Assembly (NCBI GenBank): GCA_027459665.1
Contig: DAIDHN010000010.1
Location: 1 to 64,000 of the forward strand
Reading direction: 5' to 3'
Length of the DNA stretch: 64,000 nt
DNA from: Chthonomonadaceae bacterium
GTDB lineage: Bacteria; Armatimonadota; Chthonomonadetes; Chthonomonadales; Chthonomonadaceae
This document shows, piece by piece, positions 45,614 to 54,767 of this stretch. The notes under the pieces are model-generated. The model was not told the DNA's origin and made no database searches. It saw only the letters and a list, made by a program, of their open reading frames with translations. Numbering within the stretch: the stretch's first letter is position 1; each line of letters opens with the position of its first letter. The translations under genes were made by a program, and so were the position numbers.

Positions 45614-48559
45614 TTATTTTTCCTTTTCTACTTTAAATAGGTCTATGCTGTCTATGCGCAGCGGTACTGAGCCAAACCAGAAAAGACGTGTTTCGAGCGG
45701 TGCACCGTGTGTGGTGAAGGTTAGCGGAACCTCGATGTATTTTCCTGCAGGCAGCTGATTTGCCGACAGGGTAAGCTTTTGCAGAATATGTGTGCCCCCC
45801 TGTGAAGCAACATCGAGGGTGGCAGCGCTGCCCGTACCGATGCCAGTGCGCTCTATGCGAAACAGAGCTACATACTTACCGGGCGTGAAGCGCTGATAGG
45901 GGCCGTATATCAGGTAACTGCCAGCGGATGGTGAGGCTGTCGAATCTGGACTGCTCCAGGCATGCCTGTGAAATGCTTGTACGTCAAACACCTCGGCGCC
46001 GGCACGGTGTGGAAGAGTTACAGCCCAAATGTGTGTTACATGAGTGACTTCCCCATGAGGCAGCGCCGCTGCGCCCCCCAGTATGCTGCCAGGATGAATG
46101 ACAGTAACTATCAACTGAGATATTCGCTCTGCCCCTGCTATTTGCATTTTTGTTGTGACAGTGGAAGGGGTATGAGGCAGTCTGACAGTCAGTTTGTAAC
46201 GCTGCCCTGATTGCAGAATTTTACTGTAGTGAAGTGTTTTTCCTGCTAATGAGACAGAGAGCCTCAGCCTGTGTGCAGATTGCGTGGTGTTTTGCGCCCA
46301 GAGCGAAAAACTTAGGGGCTGCTTGGCAATTGCATAGAGCCTGTGAGGCAGATGAGTGAATAAACGATGCAGACGCAGATATTGGCTGTACAGCGCTGTA
46401 AGCTGATCGGGGCGTACTGCCACATATTCCTTTCCCAGTTTCTGCATGACCTGGCGTAAAATGGAGAGCCGAGTGAACCAGTTGAGTGCAAACAGATGCA
46501 GGAAGGCTGGAGTGGTGTTGGGTGTTATGCTGCGAATTTGCTGAACCAGGCTGTCTACCTGCTGTGCAGGGGAGGCATTTTCCTGCCAGCTGGTAACAGC
46601 GTGAAAGACAGGCACATTGCGCCTTACCGGATAGGTAGTGTTTTTATATGTGGTGAGCCTGGCAGCGCCATAGTCTGGAAACAGCGCCTTGAGCGTTGGG
46701 ATGGCAGTGACGAAATCGTTGAAGAGTTTGCGCCGGGTTATGTTCATCAGCCAGGCATCCTGCAGGTCCATACGTTGATAGCCCAGCCGGGTCTGGTTGA
46801 GAAATCCTTTCCAAACCTCCTCGCGGTAGGATGAGCGGAACCTGGTTCCATAGTAATCTGGGTAGGTATACCCTACGCCCGATACAGCGCCTACAAATTG
46901 ATCGAGCGGCGTAGCAGTTTGATAATAATAGCTGACTATATCTGGTATGAGGAGAGCGGCAGAGGGTGACACAGACCAGCCGATAGGGATAGTGCCGCGC
47001 AGAGGGTTTTGCCAGAACTGTGGAAAATTGCCATTGGTTAGTACTGGCAGGTTGTCTCCATCTGACATAATCCACGCAACATAAATTTTGTTATACTGCA
47101 GGGGCGGCGGGGCAGGATGTGCCTGATGAAATGGCGCCACACGAATACCGGAATGAACACTGAGGTTGGGGCAGTTGGTGCTGCCTACCAGGTATTTGCC
47201 GTATTCAGCAAACAGGGTTACTCCCGGCCCTTCTCCTATTCCTACGTCTTTTCCATCATAGGGGTAACTGATCACCGGTATATTTGCAGGCATTTTTCCC
47301 AGGAGTTTTTCCATAAGATTCAACTCTGCCTGGGGGTTGCTGCCGGGCTGCACACCATCAAGAGGGCCTGAAAGCCAGAAAAGAAACACTTTCTTTTCCA
47401 CCAGGTAGTCCCTGAGATTCAGCTGGTCTGGGGCCGTGCATGCAATTACCCTGTGGCTCAGTTTTGGCCAAAGAGTTTGCCAGGCCCAAAGAGTAGCCTG
47501 TACGCTGGTATGCCATCTGTGGCGCAGGTCTGCAACCACAGTGAGGTGCATTTGATGCGCCAGCTGCGGGCCGGCCACCAGTGCGTTTTTTACAGAAGCA
47601 AGCATAGTGGCAGTATTGATGGTGGCAGGCAGGTTTGGGTCGAAAACCACTGCTCCATGGTAAGAACCTGCATATTGTTTCAGAAGTGCAGCCGGGGAGC
47701 AAATACGGTAGCCCCGTATCCATTTCTTTTTTACCATCCAGTGCAGCCACTGAATATCGGTGGGATCGAAAATTGAGTAGATACGCGGCTGTTTTCTATT
47801 CACCAGCCCTTCCAGGCTAAGCAGAAGCAGTCGTTTTTCTGGTCCTACCTGTCTCATATCCAGAACCTGCAGCGTAGCGGCAGGGGGATTGGAGCGCGGG
47901 AATAGATCATCGTACCGCATGTGAATGAGGGTAGGGCGTAGGCTGCTGGGGCTGTTTGATTCGGTGGGCTGCGGCGCACGGTTTGAAAGTGGGAAACTGG
48001 CAGCGCCTGTGAGGCGGTAAAGCAGCACATTGTCTATGCGAAGAGGGGTATAGCCCGGCCAGCTGAGCCTTACTTCCAGTTTTCCGCCCTGGTAACTGAA
48101 GGCGAGCGGAATTTCTGAATATCTGCCGGGAGGAACTTGTGAAAGTGTTATTGTTTCAGAGTTGAGGGGATTGCTGCCGTAATCAGTAGCCGCATCCAGT
48201 TCTGCCAGCTGGGGCATATCGGATGTCCCCATTGGCTTTATGCGGTAAAAGGCAATGTATTCTCCCGGCGCTATCTGTGCGTATGGACCGAAGAGAGCAT
48301 CTTGAAAAGGTGTATCTCCCTTTGCCACTTGCCAGGCTTTTCCGTGCGATGCCTGTGCATCTGCAACCGCTTTGCCTATGATGTGGCTTTGCGGCCCACC
48401 TGCTGCCTGCCAGTTTGCTGCCAGAGTATAGGCTGCAGAGGGCAGTTTGAAGCTGACCGGCACCTGTCTGAGAAGAGAAGCCGGCAAGCCAGTTTGTGCG
48501 CAAGCTGGAATCGAAAGGGCAATGAGCAGCCCTGCAGAAAGCCAGTTAAGCGATTTCAT
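45614..48559 (-). CDS. Secreted GxGYxYP-family protein
   Basis: A 981-residue exported protein (signal peptide MKSLNWLSAG..., cleavage near ACAQ-TG). The GxGYxYP family motif is seen as SGVGYTYPDYYGT around residue 560. The central domain contains WIMSDGDNLP, typical of this presumed carbohydrate-active family, and beta-sandwich regions at the N- and C-termini repeat the sequence pattern GxYxEVPL...RLxWxGxxPLRID, suggesting duplicated carbohydrate-binding modules. Enzymatic activity is not established. AGGAGG lies 5 bases before the ATG. Co-operonic with a fucosidase and a xylulokinase. Confidence 0.85.
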   Translation of the reverse strand: MKSLNWLSAGLLIALSIPACAQTGLPASLLRQVPVSFKLPSAAYTLAANWQAAGGPQSHIIGKAVADAQASHGKAWQVAKGDTPFQDALFGPYAQIAPGEYIAFYRIKPMGTSDMPQLAELDAATDYGSNPLNSETITLSQVPPGRYSEIPLAFSYQGGKLEVRLSWPGYTPLRIDNVLLYRLTGAASFPLSNRAPQPTESNSPSSLRPTLIHMRYDDLFPRSNPPAATLQVLDMRQVGPEKRLLLLSLEGLVNRKQPRIYSIFDPTDIQWLHWMVKKKWIRGYRICSPAALLKQYAGSYHGAVVFDPNLPATINTATMLASVKNALVAGPQLAHQMHLTVVADLRHRWHTSVQATLWAWQTLWPKLSHRVIACTAPDQLNLRDYLVEKKVFLFWLSGPLDGVQPGSNPQAELNLMEKLLGKMPANIPVISYPYDGKDVGIGEGPGVTLFAEYGKYLVGSTNCPNLSVHSGIRVAPFHQAHPAPPPLQYNKIYVAWIMSDGDNLPVLTNGNFPQFWQNPLRGTIPIGWSVSPSAALLIPDIVSYYYQTATPLDQFVGAVSGVGYTYPDYYGTRFRSSYREEVWKGFLNQTRLGYQRMDLQDAWLMNITRRKLFNDFVTAIPTLKALFPDYGAARLTTYKNTTYPVRRNVPVFHAVTSWQENASPAQQVDSLVQQIRSITPNTTPAFLHLFALNWFTRLSILRQVMQKLGKEYVAVRPDQLTALYSQYLRLHRLFTHLPHRLYAIAKQPLSFSLWAQNTTQSAHRLRLSVSLAGKTLHYSKILQSGQRYKLTVRLPHTPSTVTTKMQIAGAERISQLIVTVIHPGSILGGAAALPHGEVTHVTHIWAVTLPHRAGAEVFDVQAFHRHAWSSPDSTASPSAGSYLIYGPYQRFTPGKYVALFRIERTGIGTGSAATLDVASQGGTHILQKLTLSANQLPAGKYIEVPLTFTTHGAPLETRLFWFGSVPLRIDSIDLFKVEKEK

Positions 48560-48580
48560 ACATACCTCCTGCGGCCTCTG

Positions 48581-50113
48581 CTAGATATCTGCTACCGCAT
48601 CGAAGTCTTCTTTAAGGTGTTGATAGAGTGTTTTATACAGGCCGTACTGGCGTGTGTACGCGGCATGGCTGAGATTGCATGGCAGGAGGGTGTCGGTGAT
48701 CTGAATGGCAGCATTGCAAGCTTCTGCAACCGTTGCGTAGAGACCGGTTCCCACACCAGCAAGCAGCGCCACCCCCAGAGCAGGGCCTTCATCCACATTG
48801 ATGACCGAATGAGCGTGCCCTGTTACATCAGAGAGAATCTGCCTCCATATTTTGCTCCGTCCTCCTCCGCCAGAGGTGCGAACCTGTGTGATGGGCACCT
48901 TCATTTCGGTGAGAATCTCAAACGAGTCGCGCAGGCCGTATGCTACTCCCTCCAGCACAGCCCTGGCAGTATGAGATCGGTTAGTGCGGCGTGTTATGCC
49001 AAACAGCACACCACGTGCATTCGGGTTGGGATAAGGCGTGCGTTCGCCTGTAAGATAAGGCAGCAGAATCATGCCTTCGCAGCATTCGGGCGCTTGTGCC
49101 GCCTCGGCACAGATAAGCTCATAGGGGTCTTTTCCCAGCGAAGGAGCAATCGCTTTCTCCATTTGGCAGAAAGTATCACGGTACCACTGCAGCGTTCCTC
49201 CTGCAGAAAGCATCACCCCCATGAGGTGCCATGCTCCCGGCACAGCATGGCAAAAGGTATGCAGCCGCAGCTGCGGGTCTACTACAGGTTCTGCGCTGTA
49301 TGCGAACACTACGCCTGAAGTGCCGACCGTACTCGAAACCACTCCTGGTTCTACAATGCCGTTTCCAACCGCTCCTGCCGCTTGGTCTCCCCCTCCGCCA
49401 GCCACTGGCGTACCCGGGTGCAGACCGGTGAGCGCTGCCGCCTGTTCAGAAATTCGCCCGCTAATCTCCGGCGACTCGTAGCAGGCAGGCATCCACTGGA
49501 GGGGTACGCCGATGGCATGCAGCATTTCTTCAGACCACCTGCGTTTTTTTACATCAAACAAGGCAGTGCCCGATGCATCGGAGACTTCTGTAGCAAACTC
49601 GCCAGTAAGTTTGTAGCGAATGTAGTCTTTGGGAAGCAGTACTTTTTTCACACGAGCATAATGGTGCGGTTCATGGTTGCGCAGCCACACAATCTTGCCA
49701 GCCGTAAAACCCGTGAGTACTGGGTTGGAGATGTAGTTCACTACATTTTCCGCGCCTACCGTGCTGGTGATCCATTTGCATTCCTCTGCGGTGCGCTGGT
49801 CGTTCCAAAGAAGTGCGCGACGTATTACCCTGTTGTTTTCGTCTAAAAACACCGACCCGTGCATCTGACCAGAAAGGCCGATTCCCACTATGTGCTGAGG
49901 CGGGACTTCGCTTTGCTGCAGCACGCTTTGCACAGTAGCACACACTGCCTGCCACCAGTCGTCAGGTTCCTGCTCACTCCATTGAGCCTGCGGAGTATAG
50001 AGCGGATACTCTGCTGTGGCTCTGGCAAGCACCCTGCCTACCGGGTCTATGAGAATGGTTTTTGTGCCGCTGGTGCCTATGTCAATGCCCAGCAGGCAGG
50101 AGGTAGTGGTCAT
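48581..50113 (-). CDS. xylB: Xylulokinase-type FGGY kinase
   Basis: A 510-residue kinase with LLGIDIGTSGTKTILIDP, QWSEQEPDDWW, GGGDQAAGAVGNGIVEPG and TSGGGGRSKIWRQILSDVTG, all typical of xylulokinase, which phosphorylates D-xylulose. ATG 50113 matches the normal start; the longer frame to 50179 would add a non-family N-terminus. It follows a fucosidase gene by 128 bases, so related sugars such as fuculose cannot be excluded. No xylose isomerase xylA is seen. Confidence 0.9.
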   Translation of the reverse strand: MTTTSCLLGIDIGTSGTKTILIDPVGRVLARATAEYPLYTPQAQWSEQEPDDWWQAVCATVQSVLQQSEVPPQHIVGIGLSGQMHGSVFLDENNRVIRRALLWNDQRTAEECKWITSTVGAENVVNYISNPVLTGFTAGKIVWLRNHEPHHYARVKKVLLPKDYIRYKLTGEFATEVSDASGTALFDVKKRRWSEEMLHAIGVPLQWMPACYESPEISGRISEQAAALTGLHPGTPVAGGGGDQAAGAVGNGIVEPGVVSSTVGTSGVVFAYSAEPVVDPQLRLHTFCHAVPGAWHLMGVMLSAGGTLQWYRDTFCQMEKAIAPSLGKDPYELICAEAAQAPECCEGMILLPYLTGERTPYPNPNARGVLFGITRRTNRSHTARAVLEGVAYGLRDSFEILTEMKVPITQVRTSGGGGRSKIWRQILSDVTGHAHSVINVDEGPALGVALLAGVGTGLYATVAEACNAAIQITDTLLPCNLSHAAYTRQYGLYKTLYQHLKEDFDAVADI

Positions 50114-50241
50114 GATTTCTCTCTTTAAGTCTGTGTAAAACAGTGGGATGTTATGGCTTGCTATTCGCCTTTGGCACACTGTATTCCTGCTTTTTGCTTT
50201 TACAGCAGCCCAGAGCCTGCGGCAGGACAGGCTGGGAAGAA

Positions 50242-51540
50242 CTACTTTATAAACAATTCAATTACTGGGATAGCAGCTTCAGGTTTGCGGATGGGCAGGT
50301 GCAGGGTTAGCAGTGTTTTCCCGCGTTCTGCAGGCTGCATGGCGCCGTAGCTCTCTTCGGGTATTCTGTCCATCATGCGTACTTCAGAGGCATCGTTGAG
50401 AAGCTGTGCGTATTCCACCTTTCCGCCAAACCCATCCAGGTGAAGATGCTGAAATGGCCATGCAAGCACATGCACATACATTCGGCGCGTAACCGGGTTC
50501 CAGGTGAGCCTGCAGTCCTGCGGGCATTGGAATTCCGGCGGGGCTTGTGTACAGCCGTAAATTGACCTAGAATGCAGCCGCATCCATTCCCCTATCCCCT
50601 TCAGACGCTGAAGGGCACGCTGGTCAAATTCGCCTCGGCCAGTTGGCCCTACGTTGAGCAGCAGGTTGCCTCCCTTGCTAACGCTGTCTATGAGCATGAG
50701 CAGCAGCATTTCAACGCTTTTCCAGCTTTGCTCATCTCGGTGGTATCCCCATGAACCGCTGAAGGTTTGACATGCTTCCCACACGACAGGCTTGCCATTT
50801 ACATGCACCCATCCGCGCGGCTGGTACTGTTCGGGGGTTTTTACATCCTGGTCGATGTTCAGCCGGTCATTGAGAATGATGTTTGGCTGCAGCGATCGTA
50901 TAAGCTTTATCAGCTCCTCGCTGCGCCATGCTTCCCTGCTCTTGCCTTCGAAGCGGTCGGTTTTGCCCACCGAGAAATCGTACCAGAGAATATCTACCTG
51001 CCCAAACTGCGTGAGCAGTTCCCTGGTTTGGCCATGAAGGTAGTCTGTGTAGAGGCTGAGATTACGTTCGGCATCCTTGGCCGCGTATTCGCTGTTGTCA
51101 CGCATGGGGTGGTGTGCATCTACTGTGTAGTGGGGGTGGTGCCAGTCGAGCAGTGAGTGATAGAAGCCAATGCGCAGCCCATTCTCTCGAAAGGCATCGA
51201 CCATGGGGTGCAGCAGATCGCGTTTAGCAGGGGTGTTGGTGGCCTTGTAGTGAGTAAGCTTCGTATCCCAGAGGCAGAAGCCCTCGTGGTGTTTGGTTGT
51301 TACCACAAAGTATTTCATGCCTGCATTTGCAGCAGCTTTTGCCCAGAGTTCGGGCTGATAGAGATCGGGGTCGAAGTGTTTGAAATACTTCTCGTACTCT
51401 TCGGTACTAATGCGTTCGTTGCTTTTTACCCATTCATGTCTGGCAGGCAGGGCATAAAGGCCCCAGTGAATAAACATGCCAAATCGGTCTTGTACAAACC
51501 AACTGGTATCGCCATCTGTGCGTTCCGGCTGCAGTGTCAT
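50242..51540 (-). CDS. Cytoplasmic alpha-L-fucosidase, GH29
   Basis: A 432-residue GH29 enzyme without signal peptide. Motifs are RFGMFIHWGLYALPARHEW, TTKHHEGFCLWD, VDILWYDFSVGK with Asp188 as the likely nucleophile, and GGNLLLNVGPTGRGEFD. The compact length fits the GH29 catalytic domain with a short C-terminal domain. AAGGAG lies 6 bases before the ATG. It leads a run of five minus-strand genes ending with the GDPD gene. An operator-like dyad lies about 115 bases upstream. Confidence 0.95.
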   Translation of the reverse strand: MTLQPERTDGDTSWFVQDRFGMFIHWGLYALPARHEWVKSNERISTEEYEKYFKHFDPDLYQPELWAKAAANAGMKYFVVTTKHHEGFCLWDTKLTHYKATNTPAKRDLLHPMVDAFRENGLRIGFYHSLLDWHHPHYTVDAHHPMRDNSEYAAKDAERNLSLYTDYLHGQTRELLTQFGQVDILWYDFSVGKTDRFEGKSREAWRSEELIKLIRSLQPNIILNDRLNIDQDVKTPEQYQPRGWVHVNGKPVVWEACQTFSGSWGYHRDEQSWKSVEMLLLMLIDSVSKGGNLLLNVGPTGRGEFDQRALQRLKGIGEWMRLHSRSIYGCTQAPPEFQCPQDCRLTWNPVTRRMYVHVLAWPFQHLHLDGFGGKVEYAQLLNDASEVRMMDRIPEESYGAMQPAERGKTLLTLHLPIRKPEAAIPVIELFIK

Positions 51541-51654
51541 AGTATTCTCCTTGACGGCAAATGTATGCCAGGCACTTTTTCTACATGTGAAGCATTGCTT
51601 CCTGCACAGAAGAAGCGTAGTGACATTTAACCCGGCAAAAAATATGAAACCAGT

Positions 51655-51668
51655 GAAACCATCGTTTC
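51655..51668. promoter_or_regulatory. LacI-type operator-like dyad
   Basis: GAAAC (51655-51659) and GTTTC (51664-51668) form an inverted repeat with spacer CATC. It resembles operators of LacI-family regulators. It lies in the divergent region between the fucosidase operon and the 51722 membrane protein gene. Only one copy was noticed, so the regulator assignment is speculative. Confidence 0.35.
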
Positions 51669-51721
51669 GTAGAGCGGTTAAAGCTTACTGTGAATACAAA
51701 AATATTAGGTAGGAGAAAGCC

Positions 51722-52240
51722 ATGACACTGGCACAGGTACAGGCCGCAGTGGCCGTTTTTGTCACCCTTATAGCCCTGCTTACAGGGCTGTTAACTTCTG
51801 TTTCGCTGATGCTGCCAGGCACTACCAACCGTGCAGCGAATACACTGGAGAACTCTATCTGGAAATGCATTGGGCTTGGTTTGCTGATGCTGATTCCCAT
51901 GGTAGCGGGCATTGTTCTCATTCGTGTGCCTAATCCTGTTGTAAAACTGGGAGGCGTACTGATTTTGCTTGCCCTCAGCGGGCTTGCCGTGACTGGCGGT
52001 GCAGGTCTGGCGCACCAGATGGGTAAAAGAGTTGGAGAGTTGTCGGGTGCGCGCACTTCCTTTGGGTCGCTGGTGCGCGGATGCCTCTGCTTTGCGCTGG
52101 GCGCTCTGTTTCCTTTTGTGGGCTGGTATCTTATTGCACCCATTGCTCTGCTAAGCTGCATGGGCGCCGGCGTGCTGGCAATTCGCCCAGCAGCAGGGGT
52201 GCAAGCTCCTCCGGTTACCGCAGGACAGGGAGCATTCTGA
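51722..52240 (+). CDS. Four-helix membrane protein, unknown function
   Basis: A 172-residue protein with four predicted membrane helices (about residues 6-30, 50-70, 78-98 and 118-152) and very few charged residues. I do not recognise a family. TAGGAG sits 8 bases before the ATG. The next gene starts one base after its stop, so the two are translationally coupled, which suggests it works with the DUF1800 protein. Confidence 0.7.
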   Translation: MTLAQVQAAVAVFVTLIALLTGLLTSVSLMLPGTTNRAANTLENSIWKCIGLGLLMLIPMVAGIVLIRVPNPVVKLGGVLILLALSGLAVTGGAGLAHQMGKRVGELSGARTSFGSLVRGCLCFALGALFPFVGWYLIAPIALLSCMGAGVLAIRPAAGVQAPPVTAGQGAF

Positions 52241-52241
52241 G

Positions 52242-53768
52242 ATGGAAGAGAGGGCAGTGCATTCGCGCCGTGCTTTGGCCCTGGCTGCAGCAGGGGCCGC
52301 TGCATTGGCCGGCTGCGGCATTCGGGCAAAGTTTCGCAGCCTCACCGGGCCGGATACTGCCCTCTGGCAGACTCCGCCTGCCAGCCCTGCAGCGCTGCAT
52401 GTGTTGAACAGGGTGGGGTACGGCGCTTGGCCGGGCGATCTGCAGCGAGTGGAACGCATGGGGATACGTGCGTGGATTGAAGAGCAGATTGCAGACAGCA
52501 TGCCCGAAGACCCTGCCGTGGCATGGCGCGTGAACGGGCTGGATGTGCTGCAGGATACACAGGACGCACCGGATCTGCTGGCAAGCCTTTCAGATGACCA
52601 GCTGCTGGAAGAGACCCAGAAAGCTGCGTTGCTGAGGGCGGTGTACAGCCGTCATCAGCTTCGTGAGCAGATGGCAGACTTCTGGACCAATCACTTCAAC
52701 ATTTATGCACTGAAAAACAGGGGACGAGAACGTATTCCGGTAGAAACAGAACGCGCCCTGCGCCCTCACCTGCTTGGTAAGTTCAGGCATCTTCTCACTG
52801 CAGTCGCTCACAGCGGCGCCATGCTTTCTTACCTTGACAGCAACCAGAATCGCTATGGCCCTCACGATCGTGTGAACGAAAATTATGGGCGCGAATTAAT
52901 GGAACTGCATACTGTGGGTGTGCATGCCGGGTATACCCAGCAGGATGTGCATGAAGTTGCCCGTTGTTTTTCGGGCTGGGGAGTAGGGGAAAGCTGGCGG
53001 CCGGGAGAGTTTGAATTCCATACTGACTGGCACGACCCAGGGGCAAAGTACATTCCATTTCTGCATCTTTCCCTGCCTCCAAACGGCGGTGAGAGTGACG
53101 GGCAGAGAGTGCTGAATGCGCTAGCGGCTCACCCCGCTACGGCAAACCGTTTGGCTCGCCAGTTGTGTCAACGTTTTCTTGGCCATGCCCCCCGTGCGGT
53201 GGTTGAGAAGGCGGCTGAGGCTTATTTGCAGCAGGATACCAGCATTCGAGCTTTGCTGCGGCCAATTCTGCTGGAAGCTCTGCCCGATGCAGGCAACTGC
53301 CGCCCTCTGTTCAAGCGGCCCTTCGCTCTGGTGGTTTCCTCGCTCAGAGCGCTTGCTGCCGATACAGATGGGGGCAGTGCGCTGCAGAAGCACCTTGAGC
53401 AGATGGGGCAGCCGCTCTATCAGTGGCCCATGCCAGACGGTTTTCCGGTGCAGGCAGCTGCGTGGCAGAGTGCTTTGCTTCCGCGCTGGAATTTTGGAAT
53501 TGCGCTGGTATCTGGCGCTATACCTGGAACCACGGTATCGCTAGAATCTCCACTTCGCATGGAACATGCCTCGGATGATGCCGCCAGCGTAGATGTACTG
53601 ACAGGAGTTGTGCTGGGGAGGAACGCGGAAGCCAGCGACTTGCAGCCTTTGCGCCAGCGGCTGCTGCAGCATTTACAGGCAGCACGCAGCATAGGAGTGC
53701 CAGATTCTGAACGCATAGCAGAAATAACAGGGCTATTGCTTTGCTCGCCAGAGTTTCAGTGGCGCTGA
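52242..53768 (+). CDS. DUF1800-family protein
   Basis: A 508-residue exported protein. The N-terminus has a hydrophobic signal with a possible lipobox (LAALAGC, Cys at about residue 25). The DUF1800 core is seen in VLNRVGYGAWPGDLQRVERMG, REQMADFWTNHFNIYA, GRELMELHTVGVHAGYTQQD and the C-terminal pattern. The family is common in Planctomycetes and relatives, usually paired with a DUF1501 gene. Here the pair is absent and a small membrane protein takes its place. Function unknown. Confidence 0.88.
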   Translation: MEERAVHSRRALALAAAGAAALAGCGIRAKFRSLTGPDTALWQTPPASPAALHVLNRVGYGAWPGDLQRVERMGIRAWIEEQIADSMPEDPAVAWRVNGLDVLQDTQDAPDLLASLSDDQLLEETQKAALLRAVYSRHQLREQMADFWTNHFNIYALKNRGRERIPVETERALRPHLLGKFRHLLTAVAHSGAMLSYLDSNQNRYGPHDRVNENYGRELMELHTVGVHAGYTQQDVHEVARCFSGWGVGESWRPGEFEFHTDWHDPGAKYIPFLHLSLPPNGGESDGQRVLNALAAHPATANRLARQLCQRFLGHAPRAVVEKAAEAYLQQDTSIRALLRPILLEALPDAGNCRPLFKRPFALVVSSLRALAADTDGGSALQKHLEQMGQPLYQWPMPDGFPVQAAAWQSALLPRWNFGIALVSGAIPGTTVSLESPLRMEHASDDAASVDVLTGVVLGRNAEASDLQPLRQRLLQHLQAARSIGVPDSERIAEITGLLLCSPEFQWR

Positions 53769-53877
53769 CTATGCTGTACTGCACAGCATCATTGCAGCTT
53801 GAATGAAGTGTGATGTTTATCTGTGAGAACACGAGGGTAGAATAACAGGAACTATTTGCTTGACAAAGGACCTTGGC

Positions 53878-54717
53878 ATGAACCCCATCTCTATTGCTTC
53901 CTACAGTGTGCACGGCTTGCTTGCGGAAGGTAAAATCGATCTTTTCGGCTATCTGGAAAGCTGCCGCTACCGTTACGACTTGAGAACTGCAGACATCTGG
54001 AACGGACTAATGCTCTCACTTGAGCCTGAGTATTTGCAGAAAGTGCGTCAGGGGATGACAGAGCGTGAACTTACCCTGGTAAATTACCATGTAGATGGCG
54101 TGCATTTGTGGGAAGACGATGCCGAAGCGAGAGAGAAAAACCGTACCCTTGCTGTGCAGCATTTGCAGGCAGCGGCATTTTTGGGGGCAAAAACCGTACG
54201 TTTTGATACCGGTGGCAAAGTGGAACCCATCTCGCAGCAGCAGCTTGACCTGCTGGCTGAACGGTACCGAGAGTACTGTGAATTTGGCGCAGTCCATGGT
54301 TTTAGAGTTGGCCCGGAGACCCACTGGGGGCTATCGCTGCTGGCAGACAATATGGAACAAATTGCCAGAGCAGTGGACCATCATGCTTATGGCATACTGC
54401 TGCATATTGACCACTGGGAGCAGGGCGATATTGAAGAGGCGAACCGCCGCCTGGCGCCCTGGACAATGCACACCCATGTGGATGCACGTGTAACCCGCAC
54501 CTGTTTGAAAGAAAGAATGCAAATGCTGCTGGATGCCGGCTACACAGGGTGCTGGGGAGTGGAGCACCATTCTGCCCGAAGAGAATACGCTGAAATAGAC
54601 TGCCAGCTGGCGGCAGTGCGCCGTGCCGCTGCAGAACTCACAGAAGAAGCGCAGATAAGCGCACACATTCCTGAAGGAAATCCGCTGCTTACTGTTGAAC
54701 AGGAGCGCAGAGGCTGA
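53878..54717 (+). CDS. Sugar phosphate isomerase/epimerase-like TIM barrel
   Basis: A 279-residue protein of the AP endonuclease 2/xylose isomerase-like barrel superfamily. Metal-binding candidates are seen in order: GPETHWG (Glu, His), HIDHWEQG and the C-terminal GVEHHSARREY. ATG 53878 is selected because AAAGGA lies 7 bases upstream; an in-frame TTG at 53860 is not needed. The substrate is unknown. It is followed by a sulfotransferase gene, suggesting a two-gene unit on a sugar-derived metabolite. Confidence 0.8.
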   Translation: MNPISIASYSVHGLLAEGKIDLFGYLESCRYRYDLRTADIWNGLMLSLEPEYLQKVRQGMTERELTLVNYHVDGVHLWEDDAEAREKNRTLAVQHLQAAAFLGAKTVRFDTGGKVEPISQQQLDLLAERYREYCEFGAVHGFRVGPETHWGLSLLADNMEQIARAVDHHAYGILLHIDHWEQGDIEEANRRLAPWTMHTHVDARVTRTCLKERMQMLLDAGYTGCWGVEHHSARREYAEIDCQLAAVRRAAAELTEEAQISAHIPEGNPLLTVEQERRG

Positions 54718-54767
54718 GAGCCATTCAGTCAGTTCCACCAAAATAGATGATATTGGAGGAATGCAAT

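Noticed and set aside
53859-53864. TTGACA hexamer before the TIM-barrel gene
   Set aside because: It is only 14 bases from the start codon and overlaps the ribosome site, so it cannot be a -35 box for this gene.
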